This document shows, in pieces, positions 25,391 to 34,440 of a stretch of DNA of 64,000 nucleotides. Made by a program: the position numbers and the translations under genes. Origin of the DNA: Aquirufa antheringensis (GTDB lineage Bacteria; Bacteroidota; Bacteroidia; Cytophagales; Spirosomataceae); assembly GCF_004307425.1 (NCBI RefSeq), contig NZ_SEWZ01000002.1:128935-192934 (forward strand). The letters run 5' to 3'. Numbering within the stretch: the first letter of the stretch is position 1; the number at the start of each line of letters is the position of its first letter. The notes beneath the pieces are model-generated. The model made no database searches. It was not told where the DNA came from and worked only from the letters and a program-made list of their open reading frames with translations.

Positions 25391-26989
25391 CTATTTGTTC
25401 AACCACATGACGTCGTTGATGTCATCCTTACCAGCGTATTGGCTAGTAATTGCAGCGGTGTAATTCGTTGCATTCGCCGTTCTCTCTGTTGCTGGATAGA
25501 TCCAACGCTGAGCGATGCGATTCGAGTTTCCATTTCCTACTCCTGAAGAGAACGCTGGGAAACCTGTTCTTCTCCAGTTAAAATAAGCTTCCATTCCTGA
25601 GTTCATGAAGAAGGCTGCGTATTTCTGAGAAACAATTTTCTGGATCGCATTCGTTGCGTCATACGCTACAGCTGACTGTGCATAATAAGTATCGAAGTTG
25701 AAGTTCACTGTGTACTTCGTTTGGTCAGCGGCGTCTTTTGTACCCGTTTTAGAATACGTAAACGTGTTAGCTCCCTCTACGATTCCGTAGAAAGCGTGCG
25801 ATGCCTTGATACCTTTCTTGTACCAATCTTCAGCAGAACCTGTAGCCCAACCACGTGCATATCCTTCAGCGATGTTAAAGCATAACTCAGGATACCCTAC
25901 TAGAAACGTGTTTTCTCCTGTGTAGTTTTGGTAGTAGCGGGAACGGCTTTGGAAAGAATAGATACCTGGAGCAAAACCTGCACCATTCGATAAACCCGCA
26001 TTCTTAGCCATGTCATCAATGTTATCACCTGAACCTGCACCGCGGTAGGCCGTGAAGTCAGATGGCAATTTACCTGCTTTCAAATCTGAACCAGCTGGCT
26101 CACACGTAACCATCACACGTGGATCTTGTGTAGAAGACAAGAAACCTACGTAAGTAGAAGCCATGTTTTGACGCGTCGCATCGAAACCGAAGTTATCCGG
26201 GTTTGAAGGATATTTGTTGAATGAGTTCCAAACAAATTGTAAAGACTCTGCATTTGACCCTAATAATGGATACTTTGTAGGATTACCTACCATCTCAGCA
26301 AATTTAGTTTTAACGCCTAATTCAGCATCTGTATCTTTCTTAGACAAAGTGATCAACACACGTAAACGGTATGCGTTTACTACTTTTTGCCATTTCTTCA
26401 AATCTCCACCGAAATAGAAATCACCTGAAACTGTTTCACCTCTTGCGATTACTGTAGCTAAATCTGCGTTTGCATCATCTAACCATTTCAAGATTTGAAC
26501 GTAGATCACTTTTTGAGAATCGTATTTAGGAGCTGTGTTCGTGATTCCTTTCAAGGCATCAGTCATAGGCAAGTCACCTACGCGCTTCGACATTTGATCA
26601 AAGAAATAGGCGCGGAAGAATTTACCTAAAGCAGAGTAACCGTTCACGTCTGGCAAACCTAATTTCTTTGCTTCCTCCTCCATCTTTACGACGTTTTTCA
26701 AGGTCGTATATTGGTTAGGCATTTGGCCTAAATTATACTCATTATTTGCATAATAGTTATAGTTAGAGCAATAGAACTGGTTCCAACGCATCTCCGCAGA
26801 GAATGGACGACCATTATCATTCATCACATTGTATTCCACTGCTTGCAAAACTAAAGAAGCAGGAACTTGCACCGCGCGGTTAGAATCTTTCTCTAACTGA
26901 TCGAAGGTCTTCTCGCAGCTAGTTAAAGCTAATACCGAGAAGCTCAACAGGCCTAAGATTATATTTTTAATTTTCATTGTTTGACTCAT
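25391..26989 (-). CDS. SusD/RagB-family outer-membrane lipoprotein
   Basis: Surface substrate-binding lipoprotein of 532 aa (528 if the ATG at 26977 is used). The lipobox is at VLALTSC, followed by SusD-like TPR helices; the sequence belongs to the SusD-like nutrient-binding type with ARGWATGSAEDWYKKGI near the C-terminal half. It follows SusC by 18 nt, forming a classic SusC/D pair. Substrate unknown; the surrounding phosphorus genes suggest an organophosphorus compound rather than a glycan, and no glycoside hydrolase is nearby. Confidence 0.9.
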   Translation of the reverse strand: MSQTMKIKNIILGLLSFSVLALTSCEKTFDQLEKDSNRAVQVPASLVLQAVEYNVMNDNGRPFSAEMRWNQFYCSNYNYYANNEYNLGQMPNQYTTLKNVVKMEEEAKKLGLPDVNGYSALGKFFRAYFFDQMSKRVGDLPMTDALKGITNTAPKYDSQKVIYVQILKWLDDANADLATVIARGETVSGDFYFGGDLKKWQKVVNAYRLRVLITLSKKDTDAELGVKTKFAEMVGNPTKYPLLGSNAESLQFVWNSFNKYPSNPDNFGFDATRQNMASTYVGFLSSTQDPRVMVTCEPAGSDLKAGKLPSDFTAYRGAGSGDNIDDMAKNAGLSNGAGFAPGIYSFQSRSRYYQNYTGENTFLVGYPELCFNIAEGYARGWATGSAEDWYKKGIKASHAFYGIVEGANTFTYSKTGTKDAADQTKYTVNFNFDTYYAQSAVAYDATNAIQKIVSQKYAAFFMNSGMEAYFNWRRTGFPAFSSGVGNGNSNRIAQRWIYPATERTANATNYTAAITSQYAGKDDINDVMWLNK

Positions 26990-27007
26990 TTATAAGAGTG
27001 AAAAAAA

Positions 27008-30000
27008 TTAGAATGTGAAGTTTAAGTTAACTCCGTAGCTTCTAACAGAAGGAGTTTGAGTACCTGTAGCTCCGTCCGTCAAATACTGAGATAAATCTGT
27101 ATCCTTAGCTTCAGCGAAGTACAATAAGTTACGACCTACGAAAGAAACGTTTGCGCCAGAAACTGCTTTACCAAACCATTTAGTAGGAAGTTTCACACCT
27201 AAAACAACTTCTTTTAACATTCCGAATGAACGGCTCATTAAGTTACCTTCGTTCGTGTTGTAGTAACGACCTACGTAATCTTGTACGAACGTTTTCACTG
27301 TGTTAGGAGCGAATTGCAATTCAGAGAAGTTCGTTACTTTACCGTTTGCATCGTACTTGATCGCAACACCGTTAGAAACGACTACTCCTTGACCTACAAA
27401 TGCTTTCACACCTAAAGCGTCTTGAGGACGAGCTGCTGCGAAGATTCCTTGTGTCGTACCGATGTGGCGACCACCACGGTAAGCTTGTTGTTGCGTGTAG
27501 TTGATGATTTTACCACCGATACGTCCATCAAATAAGATGCTTAAGCTTACATTCTTGTACGTGAATTTGTTATTCAAACCAAAAACGAAGTCAGGGTTTG
27601 CATTACCTAAATATTGCGATTGTGTTCCTGTTAAACGCTCTGGAATACCACCTGAGGTATTAATGATTTGGCCATCTGGTGTACGAACGAAAGCAGAACC
27701 ATAAATTTTATCCGTACGATCACCCACTTTTAAGAAGGTATTTAAGCTCGTAATACCTGGATAAATTTCTGTCAAACGTTGCTCAAAAGTAGAGTAGTTT
27801 GCTAACACATCCCAGCTAAAGTCAGCCGTTTGAACAGGAGTTCCAGTTACCGAGATTTCATATCCTTTCTTCTGAGTCTTGATACCATTCACTAAAGCTG
27901 ATGTATAACCTGAAGTAGAAGAGATAGGTAAAGAGAAGATCGAAGGACCATCATTCGAGATGAAGTACGCTGCATCGATTCCGATCTTGTTTTTAAACAA
28001 GCGTAAGTCCATACCAAATTCAATCTGAGATGTTTCAGATGGATTCAAGTTCGGGTTGCTCAATTCGTTACCATACGTTGCACCTGTTTGGTTATTGTAA
28101 TAGAAACCAGTAGAGTAAACCGTGTTGTTTTGGTAAGATGGACCATCGTAAGGAGAGTTATAGTTTTCTCCAGAATACGTTCCTGCACGGTTATCAATCG
28201 TAGAGGATGTTAAACCATCTTTTACGTTAGCATACGATCCACGGAATTTCAAGAAAGAAACGACCTCTGGTAAATTCACATAATCAGATACCACTGATAC
28301 AGCTCCGAAAGAAGGATAGAAGAAAGAGTTCTTTCCAGCTGGTAACGTAGATAATTTATCCAAACGACCTGTAGCAAATACCGTTAAATACTTCTTGTAT
28401 GAAAAGTCTGCAGAGTAGTAAGCAGAAAGAACATTCATTTCTGAACCAAAGTTAGCTACCTGAACTGGAAGAGCCGAGTTCGAGAAGTTGTATAAACCTG
28501 GAACGTTCAAATAATTCGTAGAAGCGAAGATCGACTTGTATTGGAATACACGTTGAGATGCACCTGCGTTAATTTTCGTATTAAAGCCTGGTAACAAGTC
28601 TTTATCGAATGTTAATAACAATTCCGTATTGTTCTCAAATAAAGAACGGCGATCCTCCCGGTAATCACCACGACGCTCATCACGACCATAAGTACCTGCA
28701 GAGTAAGGAAATTTCTCTGTACGCACCATGTCCCAAGTTGTTACTTGCGTACGTGCTAATAAGTTCAAGTTCTCGTTAAACGTGTAACGCAACGCCGCTT
28801 GACCTACGACATCTGTCTTGTAGTGAGAACGTAACCATTCGTAAGACATGAAATACGGGTTATTGTAACGTTGGTATTCCGCATAAATCTGTTGAACACC
28901 TTCTTTCCCTTTTTGCCAGTAGTTACGCATATCATCAATATTCCAGTCAGCACCTGCCCAATACACGATGTTGTAAATGATTGAGTTAGGACCGTAGTTC
29001 ACATCTGGAATGTTAGGTGTGTATTGACGGTTGTATTGTAAGTTCGACTCAAACTTCAATTTGTTTGAGAACTTATAATCAGCCGTGATATTGAAGTTCG
29101 TCATATTCAATTGGGTGTTTGGAACAATCCCTTTTTGATAGATATGAGAAGTAGAGAAACGCAAGTTGTATTTCTCCCCTGTAGCTGCTACTGAAACGTT
29201 ATTCGTAGACAAGATACCTGTCTCTAAAAAACGCTTCAAGTTGTCTTTTCCGCGTGCAACCCATGGCGTCTTCGAACGAATGCCTGTAATCGGATCAACT
29301 GGGGAATCATATTGAGAAATTAATTGTCCGTTAAAACGAGGACCCCAACCACCGTCGTAGTCACCATCGTTCAAACCACCCCCTTTACCATCACCAAAAG
29401 AATAGTTACCGTGATCACCGGGACCGTATTCATCTTGCACTTCTGGAATAGCATAGAAACCTGATTGCAATTGCGTAGAAGAGTTCACCTCCACAGAGAA
29501 ACCGCGCTTATCAGCTGAACCACGTCTTGTCGTGATTAAGATCGCACCGTTTTTACCGCGGAAACCATACAAGGCAGAAGCAGATGCTCCTTTTAATACC
29601 GAATAGGTTTCGATATCATCTGGGGAGATATTCCATGTATCTGAGTTAATAGGCACACCGTCTACAACATAAAGAACAGTCGAGCTACCACGTAACGAGA
29701 TATTCGGTTTACGTAATAATTCCGGTTGAGCTCCGATCGTTAAACCAGCGACGCGACCTGACAATGCGTTAATCGCATTTGGCTCACGTGCTTTGATCGT
29801 GTTAGCTCCATCCACCGTTTGGATAGCAACCCCTATTTTACGTACGTCTTTCTTAATACCCAAGGCCGTTACAACTACTTCTTGTAATTGTTTTTCGTCT
29901 TGAGATAATACGACATTTAATTCCGAAACGTTTCCAACGGCTACTTCTTTAGATATGTAGCCAATCATGGAAAATTGTAAAACTTCATTTCCTGATACGG

Positions 30001-30229
30001 AGATCGAATAAGCACCTTGTGCATCCGTTAACGTACCTTTAGAACTACCCTTCACCCGGATAGTAACACCTGGAACACCTGATTTCTCCTCTGTAGAAGT
30101 AACCGTTCCTTTCAAACTACGCGACTGACCGAAAGCAGTCATACTTACCGTAGTGATCATTGCAAAAACCAGCCAAATCAACGATTTAGGGCTCATTTTA
30201 GCAAAAAACATTTGTACATTGTTTTTCAT
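27008..30229 (-). CDS. SusC/RagA-family TonB-linked outer-membrane protein
   Basis: TonB-dependent importer of 1073 aa: signal peptide, an N-terminal CarboxypepD-regulatory-like domain (SLKGTVTSTEEKSGVPGVTI, about 38-58), a plug with SusC features (KDVRKIGVAIQTVDG, then SGRVAGLTIG and LRGSSTVLYVVDGVPI), and a large barrel ending NLNFTF. It forms the channel for the SusD lid encoded downstream. Its promoter has a perfect TACTTTTG -7 element (30263-30256). Confidence 0.93.
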   Translation of the reverse strand: MKNNVQMFFAKMSPKSLIWLVFAMITTVSMTAFGQSRSLKGTVTSTEEKSGVPGVTIRVKGSSKGTLTDAQGAYSISVSGNEVLQFSMIGYISKEVAVGNVSELNVVLSQDEKQLQEVVVTALGIKKDVRKIGVAIQTVDGANTIKAREPNAINALSGRVAGLTIGAQPELLRKPNISLRGSSTVLYVVDGVPINSDTWNISPDDIETYSVLKGASASALYGFRGKNGAILITTRRGSADKRGFSVEVNSSTQLQSGFYAIPEVQDEYGPGDHGNYSFGDGKGGGLNDGDYDGGWGPRFNGQLISQYDSPVDPITGIRSKTPWVARGKDNLKRFLETGILSTNNVSVAATGEKYNLRFSTSHIYQKGIVPNTQLNMTNFNITADYKFSNKLKFESNLQYNRQYTPNIPDVNYGPNSIIYNIVYWAGADWNIDDMRNYWQKGKEGVQQIYAEYQRYNNPYFMSYEWLRSHYKTDVVGQAALRYTFNENLNLLARTQVTTWDMVRTEKFPYSAGTYGRDERRGDYREDRRSLFENNTELLLTFDKDLLPGFNTKINAGASQRVFQYKSIFASTNYLNVPGLYNFSNSALPVQVANFGSEMNVLSAYYSADFSYKKYLTVFATGRLDKLSTLPAGKNSFFYPSFGAVSVVSDYVNLPEVVSFLKFRGSYANVKDGLTSSTIDNRAGTYSGENYNSPYDGPSYQNNTVYSTGFYYNNQTGATYGNELSNPNLNPSETSQIEFGMDLRLFKNKIGIDAAYFISNDGPSIFSLPISSTSGYTSALVNGIKTQKKGYEISVTGTPVQTADFSWDVLANYSTFEQRLTEIYPGITSLNTFLKVGDRTDKIYGSAFVRTPDGQIINTSGGIPERLTGTQSQYLGNANPDFVFGLNNKFTYKNVSLSILFDGRIGGKIINYTQQQAYRGGRHIGTTQGIFAAARPQDALGVKAFVGQGVVVSNGVAIKYDANGKVTNFSELQFAPNTVKTFVQDYVGRYYNTNEGNLMSRSFGMLKEVVLGVKLPTKWFGKAVSGANVSFVGRNLLYFAEAKDTDLSQYLTDGATGTQTPSVRSYGVNLNFTF

Positions 30230-30255
30230 ATGAGTTTGTTTAATATTATTTGCTG

Positions 30256-30341
30256 CAAAAGTAAGCTGCTCATTTAAAGGGGAAGAATCAGAAAAAACAA
30301 GAAATCGTTAAGAAAATGCCCCATGTGTTACGAACATGTTA
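30256..30341 (-). promoter_or_regulatory. SusCD promoter with possible distal Pho half-sites
   Basis: TACTTTTG (30263-30256, minus) is a perfect -7 element followed by CA, as in strong Bacteroidota promoters. Two TGTTA half-sites 11 bp apart lie at 30326 and 30337, but about 75 bp from this -7 element, so their role is unclear; they may act at the divergent promoter region instead. Confidence 0.45.
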
Positions 30342-30404
30342 TGTAACGTTTTTAAAATAAATTTTTCGTTAGTAAATCTTTGAAAAATACCATATTTCAA
30401 AGCG

Positions 30405-30459
30405 TAACAATTTCATAAAACGAGCTTAACCACTAGGTAATCTAAGGGTCGTAATTTCG
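30405..30459 (+). promoter_or_regulatory. Candidate Pho-box promoter of the phosphonatase operon
   Basis: Four degenerate half-sites TAACA, TAAAA, TAACC and TAATC at 30405, 30416, 30427 and 30438 (exact 11-bp period). TAATTTCG (30452-30459), one mismatch from the -7 consensus, begins 25 bp after the third. The ATG is at 30463, so the message would have little or no leader. Confidence 0.5.
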
Positions 30460-30462
30460 TAC

Positions 30463-31158
30463 ATGAAAAAGATCAAATTAGTCGTTTTAGACATGGCCGG
30501 CACCACGGTGATGGACCAGCATGAAGTCGAATATTGCTTTAAGCAAGCGGCCATTAAAAACGAGCTACATGCAAGTGACGAGCGTATCCTAGCTTTACAA
30601 GGCTATGCTAAATTGTATGTATTTACTTTATTGTGGACAGAGCAATTAGGGGAAGGCGATCCACGCATAACCGAACTAGCCGCGCAGTCGTATGCGGATT
30701 TTAAAACCATCTTAGAAAATCATTACCGGACACAACCCGTCTATCCTACAGAAGGATGCTTGGCATTATTCGATGCCTTGCATCAGAAGGGAATTAAAAT
30801 TGCGCTTACCACCGGTTTTTACCGCGAGGTAGCGGATATTATTTTAGGTCGCCTTGGCTGGGTGGCTAACTTGGAATCCTCGACAAGCATTCATCTTTCG
30901 GTGACACCGGACGAGGTAAATGGCGAAGGAAGACCCTCTCCTGCGATGATACACTATGCCATGAAGTCACTAGGTATTACGGATCTAGAAGAAGTAATTA
31001 ATGTGGGTGACACACCGGTGGATTTGCTTTTTGGCAAAAATGCAGGCGTTCGCTACGCCTTAGGAGTATGCAATGGGACACACACGCGGGAGCAATTAGC
31101 GGCACATCCAAACGATGGACTTGTAGAGAAAATTTCTGATCTCATCTCTTATGTATAA
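30463..31158 (+). CDS. Phosphonatase-like HAD hydrolase (PhnX-like)
   Basis: HAD-superfamily hydrolase of 231 aa. The nucleophile motif is VVLDMAGTT (Asp10). The cap carries QGYAK with Lys50, which by eye aligns with the Schiff-base lysine of phosphonoacetaldehyde hydrolase (the GLLK segment of PhnX). The SVTPDEV...GRPSPAM stretch and GDTPVDLLFGKNAG acidic motif are also PhnX-like. Expected reaction: phosphonoacetaldehyde to acetaldehyde and phosphate, or a close analogue. It overlaps the next gene by 8 nt, heading a three-gene operon. It might instead act on another phosphonate aldehyde. Confidence 0.82.
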   Translation: MKKIKLVVLDMAGTTVMDQHEVEYCFKQAAIKNELHASDERILALQGYAKLYVFTLLWTEQLGEGDPRITELAAQSYADFKTILENHYRTQPVYPTEGCLALFDALHQKGIKIALTTGFYREVADIILGRLGWVANLESSTSIHLSVTPDEVNGEGRPSPAMIHYAMKSLGITDLEEVINVGDTPVDLLFGKNAGVRYALGVCNGTHTREQLAAHPNDGLVEKISDLISYV

Positions 31159-32308
31159 AAATAGAAAATACGATTTAGTCATTGTAGGCGGAGGAATCAT
31201 CGGCACTTTTTGTGCCTACCACGCACTTAGAAGAGGAAAATCAGTCTTGTTATTGGAGAAAGATGCGCAGCCTTACGAAGCAAGTTTTCGTAATTTTGGG
31301 CAAGCGGTTCCCTCCGGTCAAGCCTTAGATTCCTGGTTCGATTACGGCAGAAAATCCTTGAAAATCTACAAGGATCTACAAGAAGAAGTGGATATCTCCG
31401 TAGTAAAAAACGGTTCTTGGTACGTTGCCTCGGATGACCAAGAAATGACCTTGCTGGAAGAAATGATGCAACTTTTTAAAGACCGTGATTATACCTCACG
31501 CCTGTACACTGCCTCAGAAACGTTAGAGATTAATCCCCATTTCAAAAAGGAGTACGTGAAAGGGGGATTGTTTATTCCGGAGGAAGCTTCGCTGAATCCT
31601 TTGGTGATGGTGCACCGCGTTCGCGAGTTTATGATTAAAAATCTAGGCCTGCATTACCATCATTTGTGCCCCGTCATTGCAGTGGAAAAAAAGCGCGGCA
31701 TTGCGATGATTACGACTTCGAAAAAGCAAACGTTTTGGGGAGATCAAGTGATCCTGGCGAATGGTAGAGACACCCAATTTTTATTACCGGAACACTACCC
31801 TACAGCCGAGCTAAAAATCAGCAAATTGCAGATGTTGCGATTAGCGCCTCAGAAGAAAATACTCAAATCGAATATCCTAACTGGCTTAACGATTCGTCGC
31901 TACGATAGCTTCAAATCTTGCCCATCATTTTCAAAGATTTATACGTCTTCCGAGCAAAAACAATTACAGGCAAAAGGCATACACATCTTGTTTAAACAAG
32001 CAGATGACGGCTCGATTATTTTAGGGGATTCGCACGAATATGTACCGGCAGGAGAACAGGCTAATTTTGGTTTTGAAGTCTCTTCTGAAATCAATGAGAT
32101 GATGCTAGCGGAAGCGAAGCGAATCACATCGCTTGAGAACTGGACCGTCGATTCGACCTGGGCTGGTTTCTATTTACAAGGAACTCAGTCAGAGGTATTC
32201 ACGAAAGTCGTGGATGACGTGATCCATATTATCAACGGAATTGGTGGCAAAGGGATGACCACCTCGCCAGGTTTCACTGCAGAATACATTCAAAAACTAT
32301 ATTCATGA
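31151..32308 (+). CDS. FAD-dependent oxidoreductase of the phosphonate-associated type
   Basis: DAO/glycine-oxidase-like flavoenzyme of 385 aa: the N-terminal dinucleotide motif DLVIVGGGIIGTFCAYHALRR (about residues 8-28), then ASFRNFGQAVPSGQ, and the C-terminal FAD-contact GIGGKGMTTSPGF. This matches the family linked to phosphonate catabolism (TIGR03364 type), some members of which oxidise 2-aminoethylphosphonate or its N-methyl forms to phosphonoacetaldehyde. That is the substrate of the PhnX-like enzyme encoded just upstream (8-nt overlap). It overlaps the alkaline phosphatase gene by 4 nt. Confidence 0.82.
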   Translation: MYKNRKYDLVIVGGGIIGTFCAYHALRRGKSVLLLEKDAQPYEASFRNFGQAVPSGQALDSWFDYGRKSLKIYKDLQEEVDISVVKNGSWYVASDDQEMTLLEEMMQLFKDRDYTSRLYTASETLEINPHFKKEYVKGGLFIPEEASLNPLVMVHRVREFMIKNLGLHYHHLCPVIAVEKKRGIAMITTSKKQTFWGDQVILANGRDTQFLLPEHYPTAELKISKLQMLRLAPQKKILKSNILTGLTIRRYDSFKSCPSFSKIYTSSEQKQLQAKGIHILFKQADDGSIILGDSHEYVPAGEQANFGFEVSSEINEMMLAEAKRITSLENWTVDSTWAGFYLQGTQSEVFTKVVDDVIHIINGIGGKGMTTSPGFTAEYIQKLYS

Positions 32309-33357
32309 AAAAAATCATAGCTCTGTGCTTGTTAAGCGCAAGTTTAATGGGCCAAAAAGCCCCTAAAAATGTCATCCTTTTAATAGGTGACGGAATGGGT
32401 GTCAGCCAGATTTATGCGGGATTAACCGCTAATCGAGGACATCTCAATCTGGAACGCGTGAAGGTAATCGGTTTCCATAAAAACCAAGCATCTGATAATT
32501 ATGTGACTGATTCCGCCGCAGGAGCCACAGCTTTTGCCACAGGAAAGCAAACTTATAACGGGGCTATTGGATTAGATTCGTTGAAAGTTCCTTCTGTCAC
32601 TCTACTAGAAATGGCGGAACAAAAAGGTTTAGCAACGGGACTTGTTTCTACCTGTGATATTACAGACGCCACTCCGTCCTCGTTCATTGCGCATCAATTG
32701 AAACGCTCGATGCACGAAGAAATCGCATTGGATTTTATGAAAACGCCGGTCGATGTGGTCATCGGTGGTGGAAGAAAGTATTTCGAGAAGCGAAAAGACG
32801 GCCTGAATCTGTTAGATACCTTGCGCAAAAAAGGCTACCAAGTTCAATCGACGTTGGATGTAGATGGTATCACTAGAGGCCCACTTGTCGCACTGTACGC
32901 GGAGGAAAATCCAATCAAAGTGATGGAAGGTCGCGGCGATGCCTTATTGAAATCAACTAAAAAATCACTCGAGATTCTGCACCAAAACAAAAAAGGATTT
33001 TTCGTCATGATCGAAGGTTCCCAGATTGATTGGGGTGGCCACGCGAACGATACGGACTACATCATTACAGAGATGGTGGATTTTGATAAGAGTATCGGAT
33101 ATGCCCTAGATTTTGCGGCAAAGGACAAAGAAACCTTAGTCGTTATTACGGCAGATCACGAAACGGGTGGATTCGCTTTAATGGGCGGAAATATGAAAAC
33201 AGGTGAAGTAAAAGGAGCCTTCACGACGAAAGGACATACGGGTCAAATGATTCCGGTATTTGCTTTCGGTCCGGGCGCTGAAGTTTTCGGAGGCATCTAC
33301 AATAACTACGATATTTTTACCAAAATCAAGTTAGCCTTGAAACTAGGTCAAAAGTAA
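32305..33357 (+). CDS. Alkaline phosphatase (PhoA type)
   Basis: Exported alkaline phosphatase of 350 aa with signal peptide (MKKIIALCLLSASLMGQ). Catalytic features: metal site LLIGDGMGVSQ (about residues 25-35), the nucleophile region VTDSAAGATAFATG with the phosphorylated Ser, TADHETGG, and the His motif GHTGQMIPVFAFG. It is shorter than E. coli PhoA (about 450 aa). Third gene of the phosphonatase operon (4-nt overlap); its 3' end overlaps the convergent PhnO-like gene by 10 nt. Confidence 0.92.
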   Translation: MKKIIALCLLSASLMGQKAPKNVILLIGDGMGVSQIYAGLTANRGHLNLERVKVIGFHKNQASDNYVTDSAAGATAFATGKQTYNGAIGLDSLKVPSVTLLEMAEQKGLATGLVSTCDITDATPSSFIAHQLKRSMHEEIALDFMKTPVDVVIGGGRKYFEKRKDGLNLLDTLRKKGYQVQSTLDVDGITRGPLVALYAEENPIKVMEGRGDALLKSTKKSLEILHQNKKGFFVMIEGSQIDWGGHANDTDYIITEMVDFDKSIGYALDFAAKDKETLVVITADHETGGFALMGGNMKTGEVKGAFTTKGHTGQMIPVFAFGPGAEVFGGIYNNYDIFTKIKLALKLGQK

Positions 33358-33788
33358 ATCGTAAACTTTTCATGCGAATTCAGGAAGCCCACGGATTGAT
33401 AAAATGCGTGGGCTTCTTTACGCCTTTTGTTCGAGGTAACTTCTAACGACTTAGCTCCTAGCTGCGCTAATTCAGGCTTTAATGCAGCGATTAATTGACG
33501 ACCCACTCCTCTACCCTGGTGCGACGCGGTCACGATCAATTCTTGAATCTCAAACACGAGACCTTCATGGTGTAAAAGGGATTGCCCCTTGCATGAAATG
33601 AAACCGACGATTTCATCCTCACCATGGACGGCAACCTGCATAAGCGTTAAAGGAGTATGCAAGTATTCCGCATAAATACGATCGAAAATTCCTTGGTCAA
33701 ATTCGCGATTTTCTAACTCCTCCAGCAAGCATTTTACGGATGAAGCATCGGATTGTTCTGCCTTTCTTATCGTATAGTTTTCTTCCAT
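33348..33788 (-). CDS. PhnO-like aminoalkylphosphonate N-acetyltransferase
   Basis: GNAT acetyltransferase of 146 aa. Beyond the acetyl-CoA loop (SHQGRGVGRQLIA), the sequence follows E. coli PhnO closely along its length as I recall it: ELENREFDQ, the SLLHHEG region, EIQELIV, SNKRRKEAHAFYQSVGF and SHEKFT. PhnO acetylates aminoalkylphosphonates, a step before C-P lyase or detoxification. It is divergent from the PhnZ-like gene, which strengthens the assignment. A generic GNAT remains possible. Confidence 0.75.
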   Translation of the reverse strand: MEENYTIRKAEQSDASSVKCLLEELENREFDQGIFDRIYAEYLHTPLTLMQVAVHGEDEIVGFISCKGQSLLHHEGLVFEIQELIVTASHQGRGVGRQLIAALKPELAQLGAKSLEVTSNKRRKEAHAFYQSVGFLNSHEKFTIYF

Positions 33789-33891
33789 ATTATCAAATAA
33801 TTACCCCTAGGTAAAATCTCCTTTAAATAGCCTTATTCGCCTTTTATTGGCCTTTTATAAGCCCTAATTTAACATAAATAATTGACAAGCC
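33789..33891. promoter_or_regulatory. Divergent phnO/phnZ promoter region
   Basis: Only 103 bp separate the two divergent starts. The plus strand shows CCTTA, TTTTA and TTTTA at 33831, 33842 and 33853, an 11-bp period that reads TAAAA, TAAAA, TAAGG on the phnO strand. No correctly spaced -7 element was found, so Pho-type control is only a possibility. Confidence 0.35.
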
Positions 33892-34440
33892 ATGGCTAAA
33901 GACATCATCGATAAAATCATCACCCTATTCCAAGAACAAGGGGACTCTGAATATGGTGGAGAGCCGGTGACACAGGGGGAACATGCGTTACAGGCTGCGC
34001 ATTTAGCCTTTGCAGAACAGGCGTCTACTAGTTTAGTGGTTGCCTCCTTGTTGCACGATGTGGGCCATTTATTGCACGCCCTTCCGGATGACGCGCCGGA
34101 GCAGGGAATTGATGATTTACATGAGGAATTAGGCCATCGTTTTTTGATTAAATACTTCACGCAAGCCGTTTCAGAGCCGGTACATTTGCACGTAGCTGCG
34201 AAGCGCTATTTGTGTGCGGTGGAACCGGACTATTTTGCGCTATTGAGCGAGCCGTCGGTTATCAGCCTGCACTTACAAGGCGGACCGATGTCAGCGGAAG
34301 AATGCCAGGCTTTTGAGGCGAATCCCTATTACCGGGACGCCGTTCAGTTGCGTCGCTATGATGATATGGCCAAAGTCCCTAACCTACCTGTTCAGCCCAT
34401 AGAATTTTACGCCTCGATGCTACGGGAGCACTTGAAATGA
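33892..34440 (+). CDS. phnZ: PhnZ-like HD-domain phosphonate oxygenase
   Basis: HD-domain protein of 182 aa that matches the mixed-valence diiron oxygenase PhnZ, which cleaves the C-P bond of 2-amino-1-hydroxyethylphosphonate to glycine and phosphate. Expected ligands are all seen: His31 (QGEHALQ), His55-Asp56 (LLHDVGH), His77 (HEELGH), His100 and Lys104 (HVAAKRYLC), and Asp157/158 (RRYDDMAK). Tyr21 and Glu24 (YGGE) match the substrate-gating pair. No PhnY dioxygenase is encoded in the window, so the hydroxylated substrate must come from elsewhere. The stop overlaps the transporter start (ATGA). Confidence 0.88.
   Translation: MAKDIIDKIITLFQEQGDSEYGGEPVTQGEHALQAAHLAFAEQASTSLVVASLLHDVGHLLHALPDDAPEQGIDDLHEELGHRFLIKYFTQAVSEPVHLHVAAKRYLCAVEPDYFALLSEPSVISLHLQGGPMSAEECQAFEANPYYRDAVQLRRYDDMAKVPNLPVQPIEFYASMLREHLK

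Noticed and set aside
33789-33891. Firm Pho box at the phnO/phnZ divergence
   Set aside because: The 11-bp period is visible but half-sites are weak and no -7 element is at the right distance; kept only as a low-confidence region.
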